Of a stretch of DNA of 64,000 bases, positions 1-15,100 are shown piece by piece (the stretch's first letter is position 1; every line of letters begins with the position of its first letter). The notes beneath the pieces are model-generated. The model searched no databases. It worked only from the letters and a program-made list of their open reading frames with translations, and was not told the origin of the DNA. The stretch covers positions 24,432,619-24,496,618 of the forward strand of contig JASFXZ010000001.1 in the NCBI GenBank assembly GCA_032209605.1. Reading direction: 5' to 3'. Position numbers and translations under genes: made by a program. Source of the DNA: Mactromeris polynyma (taxonomy: Eukaryota; Mollusca; Bivalvia; Venerida; Mactridae).

Positions 1-35
1 TAAAATGATATGTTTTCAATAAAATATAAACATAC

Positions 36-111
36 CCTTTTTCAAGCTCTCACTCTTGGCAAGTTCATCCGGATGATATGCTCTTTGTGAGGCAGGTAAA
101 TTTGATCCATC
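36..111 (-). CDS. POLA1: POLA1 exon 34 (residues 1204-1228), last exon in window
   Basis: [20 protein letters not shown] matches [20 protein letters not shown], near the end of the thumb. Donor GTATGT in phase 1, so the gene continues to the left of position 1 with the zinc modules. Confidence 0.95.
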
Positions 112-3100
112 CTGTAAAACACAAACACAAACGGTTTAACTCATCATTCTTCCTGAATTCCGTGGACCAAAAATGTCCATATTCATGCACAGTGAAAAGA
201 TGTCATTCAAAACTGCTCAGGCCACAATTAAAAATATTTCAGTTTGCCCAAACCCAACCCATGATGACTGGGTGTGGGTAGGTAGGTAGGCAAATTCTTT
301 TTTTTTTATCAGGATTTCTAATATGATACTAGATGTACTAGCCCTGATGCAATTTAAGTACTAAACAGAGTCTGCATAACTTAAACTAAAGCATAAGTTT
401 TTATCAATATAAACCAGTTAAAATCTTTATTGCTAAAACAATGCACACACAAAAATAACTAAAAATATTCATTTCGCAAACTTAAAATTGTTCATCGTTC
501 ACAGCCTTTCAATTAACATCTGTTACAATCTTAAAATAACATCCCATTTAATAACAATATAAAAAGCATCCAATTTATATTTATTTGACAAACTTAAATT
601 GTTTATTGTTCACACCAATTCGTTCACACCCCTACAGTTAACATATGTTCCACTCGAACAATTTTTAAAAAGCGATCCCGGAGGATCCCGGATCCCGGAT
701 AACGGATTTCAGTCCCACCCGATAAAAACCGAGAACATCGAATATCGATTTACTGCGTCTCCTACACGCTTTCTGTTAATCTTATTCACAGTTACTTTCA
801 AACGCAAAGACGACAACATTAAGTTTCAAACGATGACGGGGCGGACACGAAAAATATCCGAAAAAAAAAAATCTTCCAAAAAACGGCAAAAAAAGAATTT
901 GAGTCGACGGGTTTTTTTGGGGTCGGTCGCGTTTGGGCAAACATACAATCTTTTTATTTTGGCCTCATTAAACTCAAACACAGACTGTAAGACAAACATC
1001 TGGAACTATCCATTCTGAATGCTATTTCAGACACTGAAGCATATATTTACCTTACACAATGATAAGAAATATAAAGTATTGCATGAACAAATTAAAACAC
1101 ACCAAATGAAATAATCACTAATATATTGTTTGCTTGTATTTTCACGGTACTAATGAAATAATGTGAAGTAACTGGATTTTCTTTTGTGTTCAGTTTCTTC
1201 CTTCAAATCTATTACAGTTAAATGATGCTGACAATATCATTTCTTTTTCGTATATTTGCCATACTGCCATATTGTTTCAATGTTGTCAAAGTACCGCAAA
1301 CCAGAAGTAACATGAACATAGCAGAATACACACAACATGATACTGCACACAGTTAAAACGTCAGCACAAACTTTTATATACCCCAAGTTGATATATCATT
1401 TGCAACTGTCATCTGAATAATTTCAGACATAAATTGTATGTGAAATCATTTGAACTTACTTCACAGACTACATACGCCACAGTATCCCCCCCTTTAATAC
1501 GTTTGCCACCTTTACTGTTGAGTCGTAAAGCAACTTGTACGTGAGGTAAACTTTTCTTGTCAGGATAATCTTCCGGGTTCTTTGTAAGTTGCTGTAAATA
1601 TAATAAAATACGAGTCTAAGAGTGAACTTATCATTAGATGCAGTAAAACGGCATTCGGACTTGTTAATACAAATTTATTTGGCAGCAATCAAATAATGTT
1701 ACACATAGATCTGTTTTTTCTTCTAAATGCAGTTTGTTTTCCCTTTTAGTAGAACTTTTTTCTCATGAATAGGCAAACAGATGGAATAGAATGAAAATAT
1801 CATATTTTTGAACTTATCATCACGCAGCTTACCGTAGTGATAAGATATTGATCTGTAGCAGGAATGGTTTATTTCTTATACATTGTTTTACATCCTTAAG
1901 TATTAAAACGGAGAATTTTATGGCCTTGCCCGATTTAGTATCCAATAGTCCTAGTTATCTAAACATGTCAATTAATGCATGCTTCCAGTCAGACTTTATA
2001 TGAAGTAATACAAGTTTTTCCAGTTCTCCAAGGTCTGCATATCAGTATTTTCATGTAGTTTTGTAGTATTTAGTGGAACATGATCAAAATCCAGATTGGC
2101 GGGAAGTTGTCCTATAAAAGACAGTGAATCTGACCAATATTTGCCACTGTCTCCAGACACTCAAGGTAACATTTACCTATTTGTCGTTTGACAGGTCACT
2201 TTGTTTGGTTTTAGCTGTATTGTTTGGGCATTTCATTTTACTATAGCTGGAGTTGCATGTTAGCACCATTTAGACAATTAATATATTTAAATACAAATTA
2301 TAAGATCGAAAACACAACTGAACCTGGGTTATAACGGCTCCTGTAACAGATCTACAAGTATTCTGACTTCTCTCACTTGCTCACCAACTTACCTTAGTGA
2401 TAAGATATTGATCTACAAGTATTCTGACTTCTCTCACTTGCTCACCAACTTACCTTAGTGATAAGATATTGATCTACAAGTATTCTGTCTTCTCTCACTT
2501 GCTCACCGACTTCACTGAGTTTGTTATGGATTTTTTCAACAACAGATTCCCTAGATTCACCCGATAATATTGTGGACACCACAAAACTGCAACAGATAAA
2601 GTCATGTTATAACATTCACACGTATAACTCCACATTTACACGTATAACTCCACATTTACACGTATAACTCCACATTTACACGTATAACTCCACATTTACA
2701 CGTATAACTCCACATTTACACGTATAACTCCACATTTACACGTATAACTCCACATTTACACGTATAACTCCACATTTACACGTCTGTTTGAACAACAGTT
2801 TGAAAATAATACTTCTTGAAATAGCAACAAAATGTCACAGGCAAAAGTAAAGTACTTAGACCAAATACACATGAAAAGTTGAATGTAATATTGTAATTGG
2901 TTGTTCAAAATGATAAAACCCAAGATAATATGCTACATATTTAAAGCTTGCCATTAAAATTCTTGCTCAAATCAATATCTACACATTCAGACATCTGGCA
3001 GCTGTTTATTTCCAAGACTACAGCACTTACTCTCCAACACTTTTAGCCAGTCCTGACCAATCTCTCCTGACAATATCTAATCCTTTCTTCTCTTCTATGG

Positions 3101-6100
3101 TGATGTATTTACCATCAGATGTTTTCTGAACACTCAATGCAGCATACTTCTTCTTTTTCAACAACAACATGCTTTTATACACTCCATCAATATCGATCTC
3201 CAACAATCTGTACAGCTTGTTCACCTCACTTTTTACCTGATTAAAAAAGGTAAAATATTTTTTACAACCTCCAGAACATAGTCCCCATAACAACAACATT
3301 CTGATAACAGCATCATGTTTAGTTACACAACCTAAGAAAATATTCTGCATTGTAACAGAACCCCCCCCCCTCCCCCCAAAAATACAGTAAAACATTGCTG
3401 AGCATAATATGCTCATATTATGTAGATCACTGGTGGGGAAAATTGTGATGGTGGCTAAATACAGTAAAACATCACTTCAAGACATCCTCAATGTTAAGAT
3501 CACCTCATTTATAGGACCTATTTCCATGGATCAGCTTTAAATTTTTCTTCCAAATTTTAACTTATAAATCAGACCACCTCACAGCCAATGGTGGTCTTAT
3601 TTTAGTGTAGTGTGTGGCCAATGGTGGTCTTACTTTAGTGTAGTGTGTGGCCAATGGTGGTCTTACTTTAGTGTAGTGTGTGGCCAATGGTGGTCTTACT
3701 TTAGTGTAGTGTGTAGCCAATGGTGGTCTTACTTTAGTGTAGTGTGTGGCCAATGGTGGTCTTACTTTAGTGTAGTGTGTAGCCAATGGTGGTCTTACTT
3801 TAGTGTAGTGTGTGGCCAATGGTGGTCTTACTTTAGTGTAGTGTGTGGCCAATGGTGGTCTTACTTTAGTGTAGTGTGTGGCCAATGGTGGTCTTACTTT
3901 AGTGTAGTGTGTGGCCAATGGTGGTCTTACTTTAGTGTAGTGTGTGGCCAATGGTGGTCTTACTTTAGTGTAGTGTGTGGCCAATGGTGGTCTTACTTTA
4001 GTGTAGTGTGTGGCCAATGGTGGTCTAACTTTAGTGTAGTGTGTGGCCAATGGTGGTCTAACTTTAGTGTAGTGTGTGGCCAATGGTGGTCTAACTTTAG
4101 TGTAGTGTGTGGCCAATGGTGGTCTTACTTTAGTGTAGTGTGTGGCCAATGGTGGTCTTACTTTAGTGTAGTGTGTGGCCAATGGTGGTCTAACTTTAGT
4201 GTAGTGTGTGGCCAATGGTGGTCTTACTTTAGTGTAGTGTGTGGCCAATGGTGGTCTTACTTTAGTGTAGTGTGTGGCCAATGGTGGTCTTACTTTAGTG
4301 TAGTGTGTGGCCAATGGTGGTCTTACTTTAGTGTAGTGTGTGGCCAATGGTGGTCTTACTTTAGTGTAGTGTGTGGCCAATGGTGGTCTTACTTTAGTGT
4401 AGTGTGTGGCCAATGGTGGTCTTACTTTAGTGTAGTGTGTGGCCAATGGTGGTCTTACTTTAGTGTAGTGTGTGGCCAATGGTGGTCTTACTTTAGTGTA
4501 GTGTGTGGCCAATGGTGGTCTTACTTTAGTGTAGTGTGTGGCCAATGGTGGTCTTACTTTAGTGTAGTGTGTGGCCAATGGTGGTCTTACTTTAGTGTAG
4601 TGTGTGGCCAATGGTGGTCTTACTTTAGTGTAGTGTGTAACCAATGGTGGTCTTACTTTAGTGTAATGTGTAGCCAATGGTGGTCTTACTTTAGTGTAGT
4701 GTGTAGCCAATGGTGGTCTTACTTTAGTGTAGTGTGTAACCAATGGTGGTCTTACTTTAGTGTAGTGTGTAACCAATGGTGGTCTTACTTTAGTGTAGTG
4801 TGTAGCCAATGGTGGTCTTACTTTAGTGTAGTGTGTAACCAATGGTGGTCTTACTTTAGTGTAGTGTGTGGCCAATGGTGGTCTTACTTTAGTGTAGTGT
4901 GTAGCCAATGGTGGTCTTACTTTAGTGTAGTGTGTGGCCAATGGTGGTCTTACTTTAGTGTAGTGTGTAGCCAATGGTGGTCTTACTTTAGTGTAGTGTG
5001 TGGCCAATGGTGGTCTTACTTTAGTGTAGTGTGTAGCCAATGGTGGTCTTACTTTAGTGTAGTGTGTGGCCAATGGTGGTCTTACTTTAGTGTAGTGTGT
5101 GGCCAATGGTGGTCTTACTTTAGTGTAGTGTGTAGCCAATGGTGGTCTTACTTTAGTGTAGTGTGTGGCCAATGGTGGTCTTACTTTAGTGTAGTGTGTA
5201 GCCAATGGTGGTCTTACTTTAGTGTAGTGTGTGGCCAATGGTGGTCTTACTTTAGTGTAGTGTGTGGCCAATGGTGGTCTTACTTTAGTGTAGTGTGTGG
5301 CCAATGGTGGTCTAACTTTAGTGTAGTGTGTGGCCAATGGTGGTCTTACTTTAGTGTAGTGTGTGGCCAATGGTGGTCTTACTTTAGTGTAGTGTTTGGC
5401 CAATGGTGGTCTTACTTTAGTGTAGTGTGTGGCCAATGGTGGTCTTACTTTAGTGTAGTGTTTGGCCAATGGTGGTCTTACTTTAGTGTAGTGTGTGGCC
5501 AATGGTGGTCTTACTTTAGTGTAGTGTGTGGCCAATGGTGGTCTTACTTTAGTGTAGTGTGTGGCCAATGGTGGTCTTACTTTAGAGTAGTGTGTGGCCA
5601 ATGGTGGTCTTACTTTAGTGTAGTGTGTGGCCAATGGTGGTCTTACTTTAGTGTAGTGTGTGGCCAATGGTGGTCTTACTTTAATGTAGTGTGTGGCCAA
5701 TGGTGGTCTTACTTTAGTGTAGTGTGTGGCCAATGGTGGTCTTACTTTAGTGTAGTGTGTAGCCAATGGTGGTCTTACTTTAGTGTGTAACGTTTGTAAA
5801 GCAGCTGTCAAATATGTTCTCTTGCTGATATTAACTAGGCTGGTGCTAGTTTTCTAGTTGGAAGCCAGATTTGATAAATGAGTACCGGTAATTAATTTGA
5901 TTTACTTAAGCCATTTTAATATAAATCCCGAATTTTGAGAATTTTTGGCAAAATTAGCAGCCATATCAGAGTATTAAAGCTCCCTACTTTGCAACCTACT
6001 ACTGCTAGAATGTAAGGTGATCTCACCATGACAACTTTGTGCTATTAAATGGTGTACATTAATTTTGAAGGTTGATTTCACATCAATATTACTCTATCAA

Positions 6101-9100
6101 TGTCAACTTACCTTGTTGCCTAGTTTCATGACTTGTTCTATATCTGTACAATTTGAGTTGACCATTATAGAATCTGTGTCACCATAAATCACATCCAAAT
6201 TCATCTACAACAAAATCAATCAATCAATCAATCATGCCTGTCAATCTGACTCAATAGTAACATTTGAAAAAAATAAATACTTCCAACTAAAACATATGAA
6301 TTACCAAATAAATAATCTGCCAAAAATTAACAGGGATTTCTATGATGAAGCAATCTTAGGTATGACCCAATGAGGACAGAGAAGGAAAAAGAAACTTAAA
6401 CTAATAGTTCAATAAAACACTAGGATTTAGGCATTGAGAGTATGTCATACAGGAACAATAAAAAACTGACTGTTGGTGTTGGATATTGACTTTTTTCTCA
6501 ACTAGCATTCTCAATAGTTCAAGCAGTAGTCCAAATAGATACTTACTCCTTGAACAAGTTCCTGTGTTTTCTTCAGAATCTGTTACACAAATATAAAATA
6601 GTTCAATTAGGTATAAGGCCAGCATAGGAACAAATTTAATCCTCAATCATTTTAGCCTATTCTTATTGCGATACAGCAAATTATTGAGTTTTAATTACAA
6701 GCAGTGTGCATTGAATGAAAGCTATTATACAATATATTGTACAATGAATTTGTCACTGGACTAGGAAATAGCTACATAGCATGACTCTTGTACCCTTCGC
6801 TTTGGTTCATGTAGTAGACTATAATATTGAGTTAAAAACTACAATAGAAGTTCAAAAGAACAGATTATACCATGTTTGAATTATAATCACTGATTTGTGT
6901 TCTCTATACAACAACTGGCTAATTGCCACAAACTTCCTAAAATGTTCAGAATCAACCATTTTATTAGATACTGGTTACAGGTAAATATAACTGCTCATTC
7001 ATCGCTCACCTCTCGACCTTTCAAAGTAATCAACGCAGCCAATGGTTTGGCATAAAATCTTGAGAACGTGAAACCAAGGCAACCGTACATACTGTTAGCC
7101 GTCAACTTTAGAGCTTTCTGTCTGATATCGTACTGTAATAAATATGACAAAACATCAATAAAAACAAGTTTTCAAATGAAGTCAAAACTGGATACATCCA
7201 AAAACATGGTTTATCAACCATTTTGTTTGAATTGTCATTAAATAAAGACAGTTATAGTTAGGACTGAACACCAACAAAATATAGCCACATGAATACCTTT
7301 ATTAGTACAAGTTTTGGCACTCTTCCTGTTTTCAACACAAACAAGTTATAAACTCTTTATTAAATACAGACGAAATACAGTATTAAGCTTTAAAATTAAC
7401 AACTGTATTTTCACTACCTGTAAAATCTCCATGGTTACTACTCTCAATATTTAGAGGCTATTATACAGAGCTGGTGTGCCTTATGGCGATATTGGCATAC
7501 TAGGAAAGATATTGACACAAGAGAGCTTTAGCCCGGGCCCAATATTGAGAGAGGGAGACAATAAATATACAAGTAGATAACAAGTTGAATAATATACTGG
7601 AAACAACTGAACATTTTAGAAATGATTTAGTATCTAGATCTACATTATTTCTCTAGTTCATATATATATATATATATATATATCTAAAACAGATACAGTT
7701 AAACTTCGGTAACTCGAGGACGCTGGGGTCCATCAGAAAAGCTCGAGTTAACCGGTGTTTCGAGTGACCCGGGGTTTCCATCATGTCCCATCAGTGGTTT
7801 TTTATGAAATGTTTATTTTCATAGTTTGTCACACGTGTACCAGTTGTTTCATATTTTTTTCATAATTTCATATTTCTATTCGCTATCTTTCCTCATTAAA
7901 ATAAAAGTAAAGACAAATTATTAATAAGAGTTGTACAGTTTACAGAATGTACTTGTAGTACTTATTGTTGTTTTACAGACGACATAAAGTTCATGAATAT
8001 ACGTGTTCAATCCGGATGTTTGCACCGTTATATTTATGCATCGTGAAAATCGCTCCTTAGTTGAAATGTTATTGTATTACACATGTGAAAATAAAAATAA
8101 AACAACTCTAAATCGTTTTATCGTGTTTTATTGTTTCATCTAAAATTAATACAGCTGATCATAGCAAATATATTTGACAAGTGAGCACAGTATGGTACAA
8201 AAAGCACATAATAGATTCCGATGTTTGTACGGTAAGGCCGGGTTTTAATCACATGTGTTTTACTCTCTAAATTCTCTTAATTACAGTCTCATCATTGTCG
8301 TCTCAATTGGCCTTTTTAATTGATATCTGTATGTTTTGTGAAAACTGCGATAATCGTTTTTCACACCTCAATACTTGTCCTTTTGACCGTGATTTTGCAA
8401 GTTTTACAACTCGTCGCGAAAATTTTAACACCTTTTCATTGTTTGTTTATTTAGAGCTCCCTTTTGAAAAATGTGTGAAAATATGTCCTCGAGTTACCAG
8501 TTAGATATTGTGTATAGTTTGTGTTCTGGGGACCGGCATGTGTGCTCGAGCTCTCGACTTATTTCTGCTTGAGGTATCTGCGGTAAATTTATATGAAAAT
8601 AGTAGAAAAAAGTCCGGGACTCTGCCATTTCCTCGAGAAATCCGGGGTTCTCGAGTTGTCGCCTGTTCGAAAAATCGAAGTTTAACGGTAGTAATAAATG
8701 TTTGAAAATTCTTAAAAGTCTATCATACAGATCTTGACTGACTTTAATTACAAACATTGACATTTAATTCCGTACATGCAGATCAACCAGATGCAGCTTT
8801 CTGTATGTTTCACTACCGAACGTCAACGTTTCCCGCGCTAAACATGAGGTCACAACAGAAGTATGTCAAGTTTTGATATTCTACCCAGGCCATATGATCA
8901 TAGATATTGGCTTCAGGTTGTCCATACATTTATGTACAGTGCAGTTTTGTTACAATATTCTTGCCATGAGCAGTTTTAATAACTTTACCTGCATCAGTTG
9001 CTCAGGCGACAAATTGTCAAGCTTCATCAACTGCTTTACTTGTCGTCTGCTTTCCACTAATTTTCTGATTTCAGTTGGCAAAATGCCAGGTTTTAAATCA

Positions 9101-12100
9101 GGATCTGGAAGTTCTATTTTTTCTAAATTGCCTTCTTCCTGTAAACCAGATATAAAGAATATACATGAAGGATTTGGTGTAGAACTAACGTAGCTGCTTT
9201 TTTATAAAACTCGAGGGTCGATAAATTTAACCAGCCCCTGTGGTTGAGTGGTTATGGTCTGGGACTACAAATCACGTGCCCCTGTGGTTGAGTGGTTATG
9301 GTCTGGGACTACAAATCACCTGCCCCTGTGGTTGAGTGGTTATGGTCTGGGACTACAAACCATCCAGCGGTCTTACAGGTCGGTAACTCTACCCAGTTGT
9401 TTGCCCAAGGTCTACCTCAACCGCAAAAGCTGCAATAGTCACTACAAGCCCTCTCTGTTTTTTGTGACTAGATTAATACATTATACATTAAGTGATCAAC
9501 ATTGGAATTACCCAACTCTGACAGGTGACAGATTTGGAAGACATAACAACGTAAAATATAAACTTGGTTGTTACTAGTGATGGATAATCGGACAAATTTC
9601 ATAATCGATTATCGGATCTGAATAGTTGCTGTAACCTATTCTATACCAAATTGTATTAAAATCTTTACAGTTATACCAACATAGGAGCAAAATAAACATT
9701 TAAAAGCCTCAGACGGAGTTTCAGTCTTAATATGTTTATAATAAGGTCCCTTGTTTTTTGAATCAATAAGAGAGGGAAATAAATACACCAGCTTACATCA
9801 GCAGTCTGTGAAGCATCCGATCTGTCAATTGTGGTAAAACATATGTTGTACTCTTGTACTATAGAAGGATATAGACTGTTGAAATCCAACAATAATATAA
9901 ATTTGTCATAGAAACCTGAAAAAATAAGAAAGAACAATGAAAGTCAACGAGTCAAAAATGATAGCTGCTGTGCACTGCAATAATAAATATTTACCACACC
10001 AACTAAACACACCCATATACATAGTCTATATAAACACACCCATATACATAGTCTATATAAACACACCCTTATACATAGTCTATATAAACACACCCATATA
10101 CATAGTCTATATAAACACACCCATATACATAAAGTATATCTAAACACACCCATATACAAAGTCTATATAAACACACCAATATACATAGTCTATATAAACA
10201 CACCCACATACATAGTCTATATAAACACACCCATATACCTAAAGTCTATCTAAACACACCCATATACATAAAGTCTATCTAAACACACCCATATACATAG
10301 TCTATATAAACACACCAATATACATAGTCTATATAAACACACCCACATACATAGTCTATATAAACACACCCATATACATAAAGTCTATCTAAACACACCC
10401 ATATACATAGTCTATATAAACACACCCATATACATAGTCTATATAAACTTACCCAATATACATAGTCTATATAAACACATCCATATACATAGTCTATATA
10501 AACACACCAATATACATAGTCTTTATAAACACATCCATATACATAGTCTATATAAACACATCCATATACATAGTCTATATAAACACACCCATATACAGTC
10601 TATATAAACACATCCATATACATAGTCTATATAAACACACCCATATACAGTCTATATAAACACATCCATATACATAGTCTATATAAACACACCCATATAC
10701 ATAGTCTATATAAACACACCCATATACATAGTCTATATAAACACACCAATATACATAGTCTATATAAACACACCCATTTACAGTCTATATAAACACACCC
10801 ATATACATAGTCTATATAAACACACCCATTTACAGTCTATATAAACACACCCATTTACAGTCTATATAAACACACCCATATACAGTCTATATAAACACAC
10901 CCATATACATAGTCTATATAAACACATCCATTTACAGTCTATATAAACACACCCATATACAGTCTATATAAACACACCAATATACATAGTCTATATAAAC
11001 ACACCAATATACATAGTCTATATAAACACACCCATTTACAGTCTATATAAACACACCCATATACATAAAGTCTATCTAAACACACCCATATACATAGTCT
11101 ATATAAACACACCAATATACATAGTCTATATAAACACACCCATATACATAGTCTATATAAACACACCAATATACATAGTCTATATAAACACACCCATTTA
11201 CAGTCTATATAAACACACCCATTTACAGTCTATATAAACACACCCATATACAGTCTATATAAACACACCCATATACATAGTCTATATAAACACATCCATT
11301 TACAGTCTATATAAACACACCCATATACAGTCTATATAAACACACCCATATACATAGTCTATATAAACACACCCATTTACAGTCTATATAAACACACCCA
11401 TATACATAGTCTATATAAACACACCCATATACATAGTCTTTATAAACACATCCATATACATAGTCTATATAAACACACCCATTTACAGTCTATATAAACA
11501 CACCCATATACATAGTCTATATAAACACATCCATATACATAGTCTATATAAACACACCCATATACATAGTCTATATAAACACACCCATTTACAGTCTATA
11601 TAAACACACCCATATACATAGTCTATATAAACACATCCATATACATAGTCTATATAAACACACCCATATACATAGTCTATATAAACACACCCATTTACAG
11701 TCTATATAAACACACCCATATACATAGTCTATATAAACACACCCATATACAGTCTATATAAACACACCCATATACATAGTCTATATAAACACACCCATTT
11801 ACAGTCTATATAAACACACCCATATACATAGTCTATATAAACACACCCATATACATAGTCTATATTGGAATCAAAGGATCCTCAGTCTATATTGGAATCA
11901 AAGGATCCTCGAGTTCTTGATGCATTTAAGAGTTCATTATCACAAATATACTTTCAGAAAGCACACTAATATATAGATTATTGAACACCTTAAGAATATA
12001 AGAATCTTTCAAAGTCTTCCTGTGTGGGTGAAAATGTCTGCCTTGAGGGTAACTGATTTGTGTGAACGATACTCTACCCAATTACTGACAGCTGGTTAGT

Positions 12101-15100
12101 TTTTGTTACAGCAGCATATGAACGAGTTAACGAAATTTATTCCAGTCACTATTCACCAATATGTGACGTGATTGTGGACAATGTCAGCACCAGGCAGGGT
12201 TAATATCTAGAAATGCATGTCTGGCATGGAAGAAAAGTTCTGCTATGGGGATTTGATTTTTTAACTTATTATTGCTACTTTATTAGCAATATAATTTCTA
12301 ACCTTTCTTTGGTTCCAATACAAGACCACCAGTGTAGGCAGGTTTACGTCGACCTTGAGTTGTCTTTGATGTACTCGAGTCAATTTCTTCATCGTCCTCA
12401 ACCTGTTAGAAGAGAATATTACCAATAAATATGTCTATTTTTGAGCATATGATGCAAAAATCTTTTTTTAACTAGTACTGAAGTCTTATTGTTATATAAG
12501 GTGAATAACAGGTGAAGCAACGGAATTTCATTTTCATCAACAAGATAACGGTTTCTGATATAATAATTAATTTGAATTTATTAGACACATACACAATTCC
12601 TTGTCACAAATGTGTCAGAAATGCTATTTCAGAAGCTATTTTCAACAAATTGTATCATATATCTGGAATCAGGAGTCTCTAACAAAGTATCAGAACCAAG
12701 AATTCAAAGAAGAAAACATTAACAGATTGGACAATCCCCTTGCTAAAAACCCTGAAAAATATTTATGTCACATTGCAGACCTTGCTTAGAAATTAATATA
12801 CCACATAGTCTAGAGAATCAGCATGTACATACCACAGGAGTCTTCTTTTTATATTCTTTATCAGGGACAATGAAATCTTTTTCCGAGAAAGCATGCAGCA
12901 ATAAATACTCATTCCTTTCAGCTCTTCCACCAAGTAATGTGCGACTCTGTAATGTAAAAATGTATCACAAATAGCATTTTTCTTCTTGAGGGTGGATTGG
13001 ATTGGTTTTGTTACCCGACTGTCCCATATCAAAGATAAGGAAAATGTTACAATGTTGGTCACACAGGAGTTTTGTAGCTTATGTTAACAAATGTTAATAT
13101 GCAACACTTAGTAAAGCTTCTTTATTCTCACTTTTTCCAAACTTTTCAATTCTTTACATTAAAATATGAATAACAAGAGGGCCATGATGGCCCTATATCA
13201 CTCATCCTAGTACACTTCCATTCGTATTTAGGCAATAATAATTCATATTTACAAAAAATAATTTGTTTGTACGAAATAATATGTTGTTTTTACGAAATAA
13301 TAATTGTTTTTTACGCAATAATAATTCGTATTTACGCAATAAAAATTCGAATTTACGAAATAATCATTCATATTTACATAATATTAGAACCATCGAAAGT
13401 GGACCACCTAAGGATCATTTCTGCAAAATTTGATCAAAATCTATCAAGTGGTTTAGAAGGAAATGTAATTTATACTTTCCACTATATACATATACGGAAC
13501 AAGGCCACGTCCCTGGTGGCTATTTTTTTTGACAGAACTACTTATGCAACAGACCTGAACCATTTATATAATTTCGAAAGAGGACCACCTAAGGATCATT
13601 TGTGTGAAGTTTGGTAAAAATCCATTGAGTGGTTCAGGAGGAGATGTTGTTTATAGTTTCCACTATATACATATAGGGAACAAGCCCCTCCCCCTGGCAG
13701 CCATGTTTTTTAACAAACCTTATACTTTATGCAATCTTGTAAGAGGACCACTAGACGATGCTACATGCCAAATATCAAAGCTCTAGACCTTATAGTTTAC
13801 TCTTTTAAAATCTATTTTTAGCTCCTGTGACCTACTTATGCAACAGACCGGAACTATTTATATAATTTCGTAAAAGGACCAACTAAGGCTCATTCGTGTG
13901 AAGTTTGGTCAAAATCCATTCAGTGGTATAGGAGGAGATGTTGTTTATAGTTTCCACTATATACATATAGGGAACAAGCCCCACCCCCTGGCAGCCGTGT
14001 TTTTTGACGAAACCTAATAATATATGCAATCTTGTAAGAGGACCACTAGACAATGCTACACACCAAATATCAAAGCTCTAGATCTTAAGGTTTTGGACAA
14101 GAAGAATTTCAAAGTTAACACTTTTAAAATCTATTTTTAGCTCCTGTGACCTCATTATGCAGCGGACCAGAACGATTTATGCAACTTTGAAAGAGGCCCA
14201 CACAAGGATCATTCCTGTGAAATTTGAACAAAATCCACTCAGTGGTATAGGAGGAGATGTTGTTTAAAGAAACAAGACATTCATGGATCCTAAAAGCTAA
14301 CCAAGAGCACTTTGTGCTCAGGTGAGCTAAAAATACAGAAAACCTTTACCACATAAAACCAGAAGTCACACCTGCCATGCATCCAATACAATAGTATTCA
14401 TGTAATAATCCACCATCATAAAAATTAACTTGACCAAGCTACAGATTAAAGACAATATGTTACAAGAAGTACCATATATTTAAGTATCATATATTTATCA
14501 CTCACCATGACATTACCACAAATATTAGTAATCTGGAGAGCCAATGGTACCACATTCAGTTCATACATAATCTTCAATATATGACTCGAATCCATCAAGG
14601 TCATCTCCACCATCTTTAGTAACATATCTGAATTGCTGCAGTAATTATAATGATTCATTTAATTAGGTATTTTTTAATAATGTACATTAATATAATAAAT
14701 GAAATCATAAGTTACTCAAAGAGTTTGTAATGCATTTGTGGTGAACCAGGTGTGGAATTCTAAAGCATGACTTTGCCAACATGGTCCTGGGTATTCCATA
14801 GGATTTTTCAGCTAGGGGTCCTTGGACCCTCATGTTTGACAAATTGGGGTCCTTAGTAGGGTCCCTGATATGCAGTTCATACCTAACAAATGTTTATTTA
14901 AGGGGTCACAGGGATGCACAGTAAATTGAAAAATGGGAGTCCCTAGAAAGAAAAGGAAGTACATTTTTCCATTTAATTTGTCCATGGACAAGTAGAAAAT
15001 CAGCACAGTCTAAACTGTTCAAGAAATGAAATAATTATGAACAGCATACATATGAATAATAAAGGTTCATGCAATATTTTGGTAAGGGCAAACATGTATC

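Noticed and set aside
599..1018. 139-codon plus-strand frame in a CpG-richer block
   Set aside because: Opposite to POLA1, in intron 33, low-complexity lysine-rich with no recognisable domain or splice support.
3562..5811. Open frames of 749 (minus) and 726 (plus) residues
   Set aside because: Both arise from a stop-free 33-bp tandem repeat inside a POLA1 intron. The same DNA is open on both strands and the repeat varies as DNA, with no codon-level constraint.
9234..9362. tRNA-Ser genes
   Set aside because: Only A-box-like parts are present. No B box, no acceptor stem.
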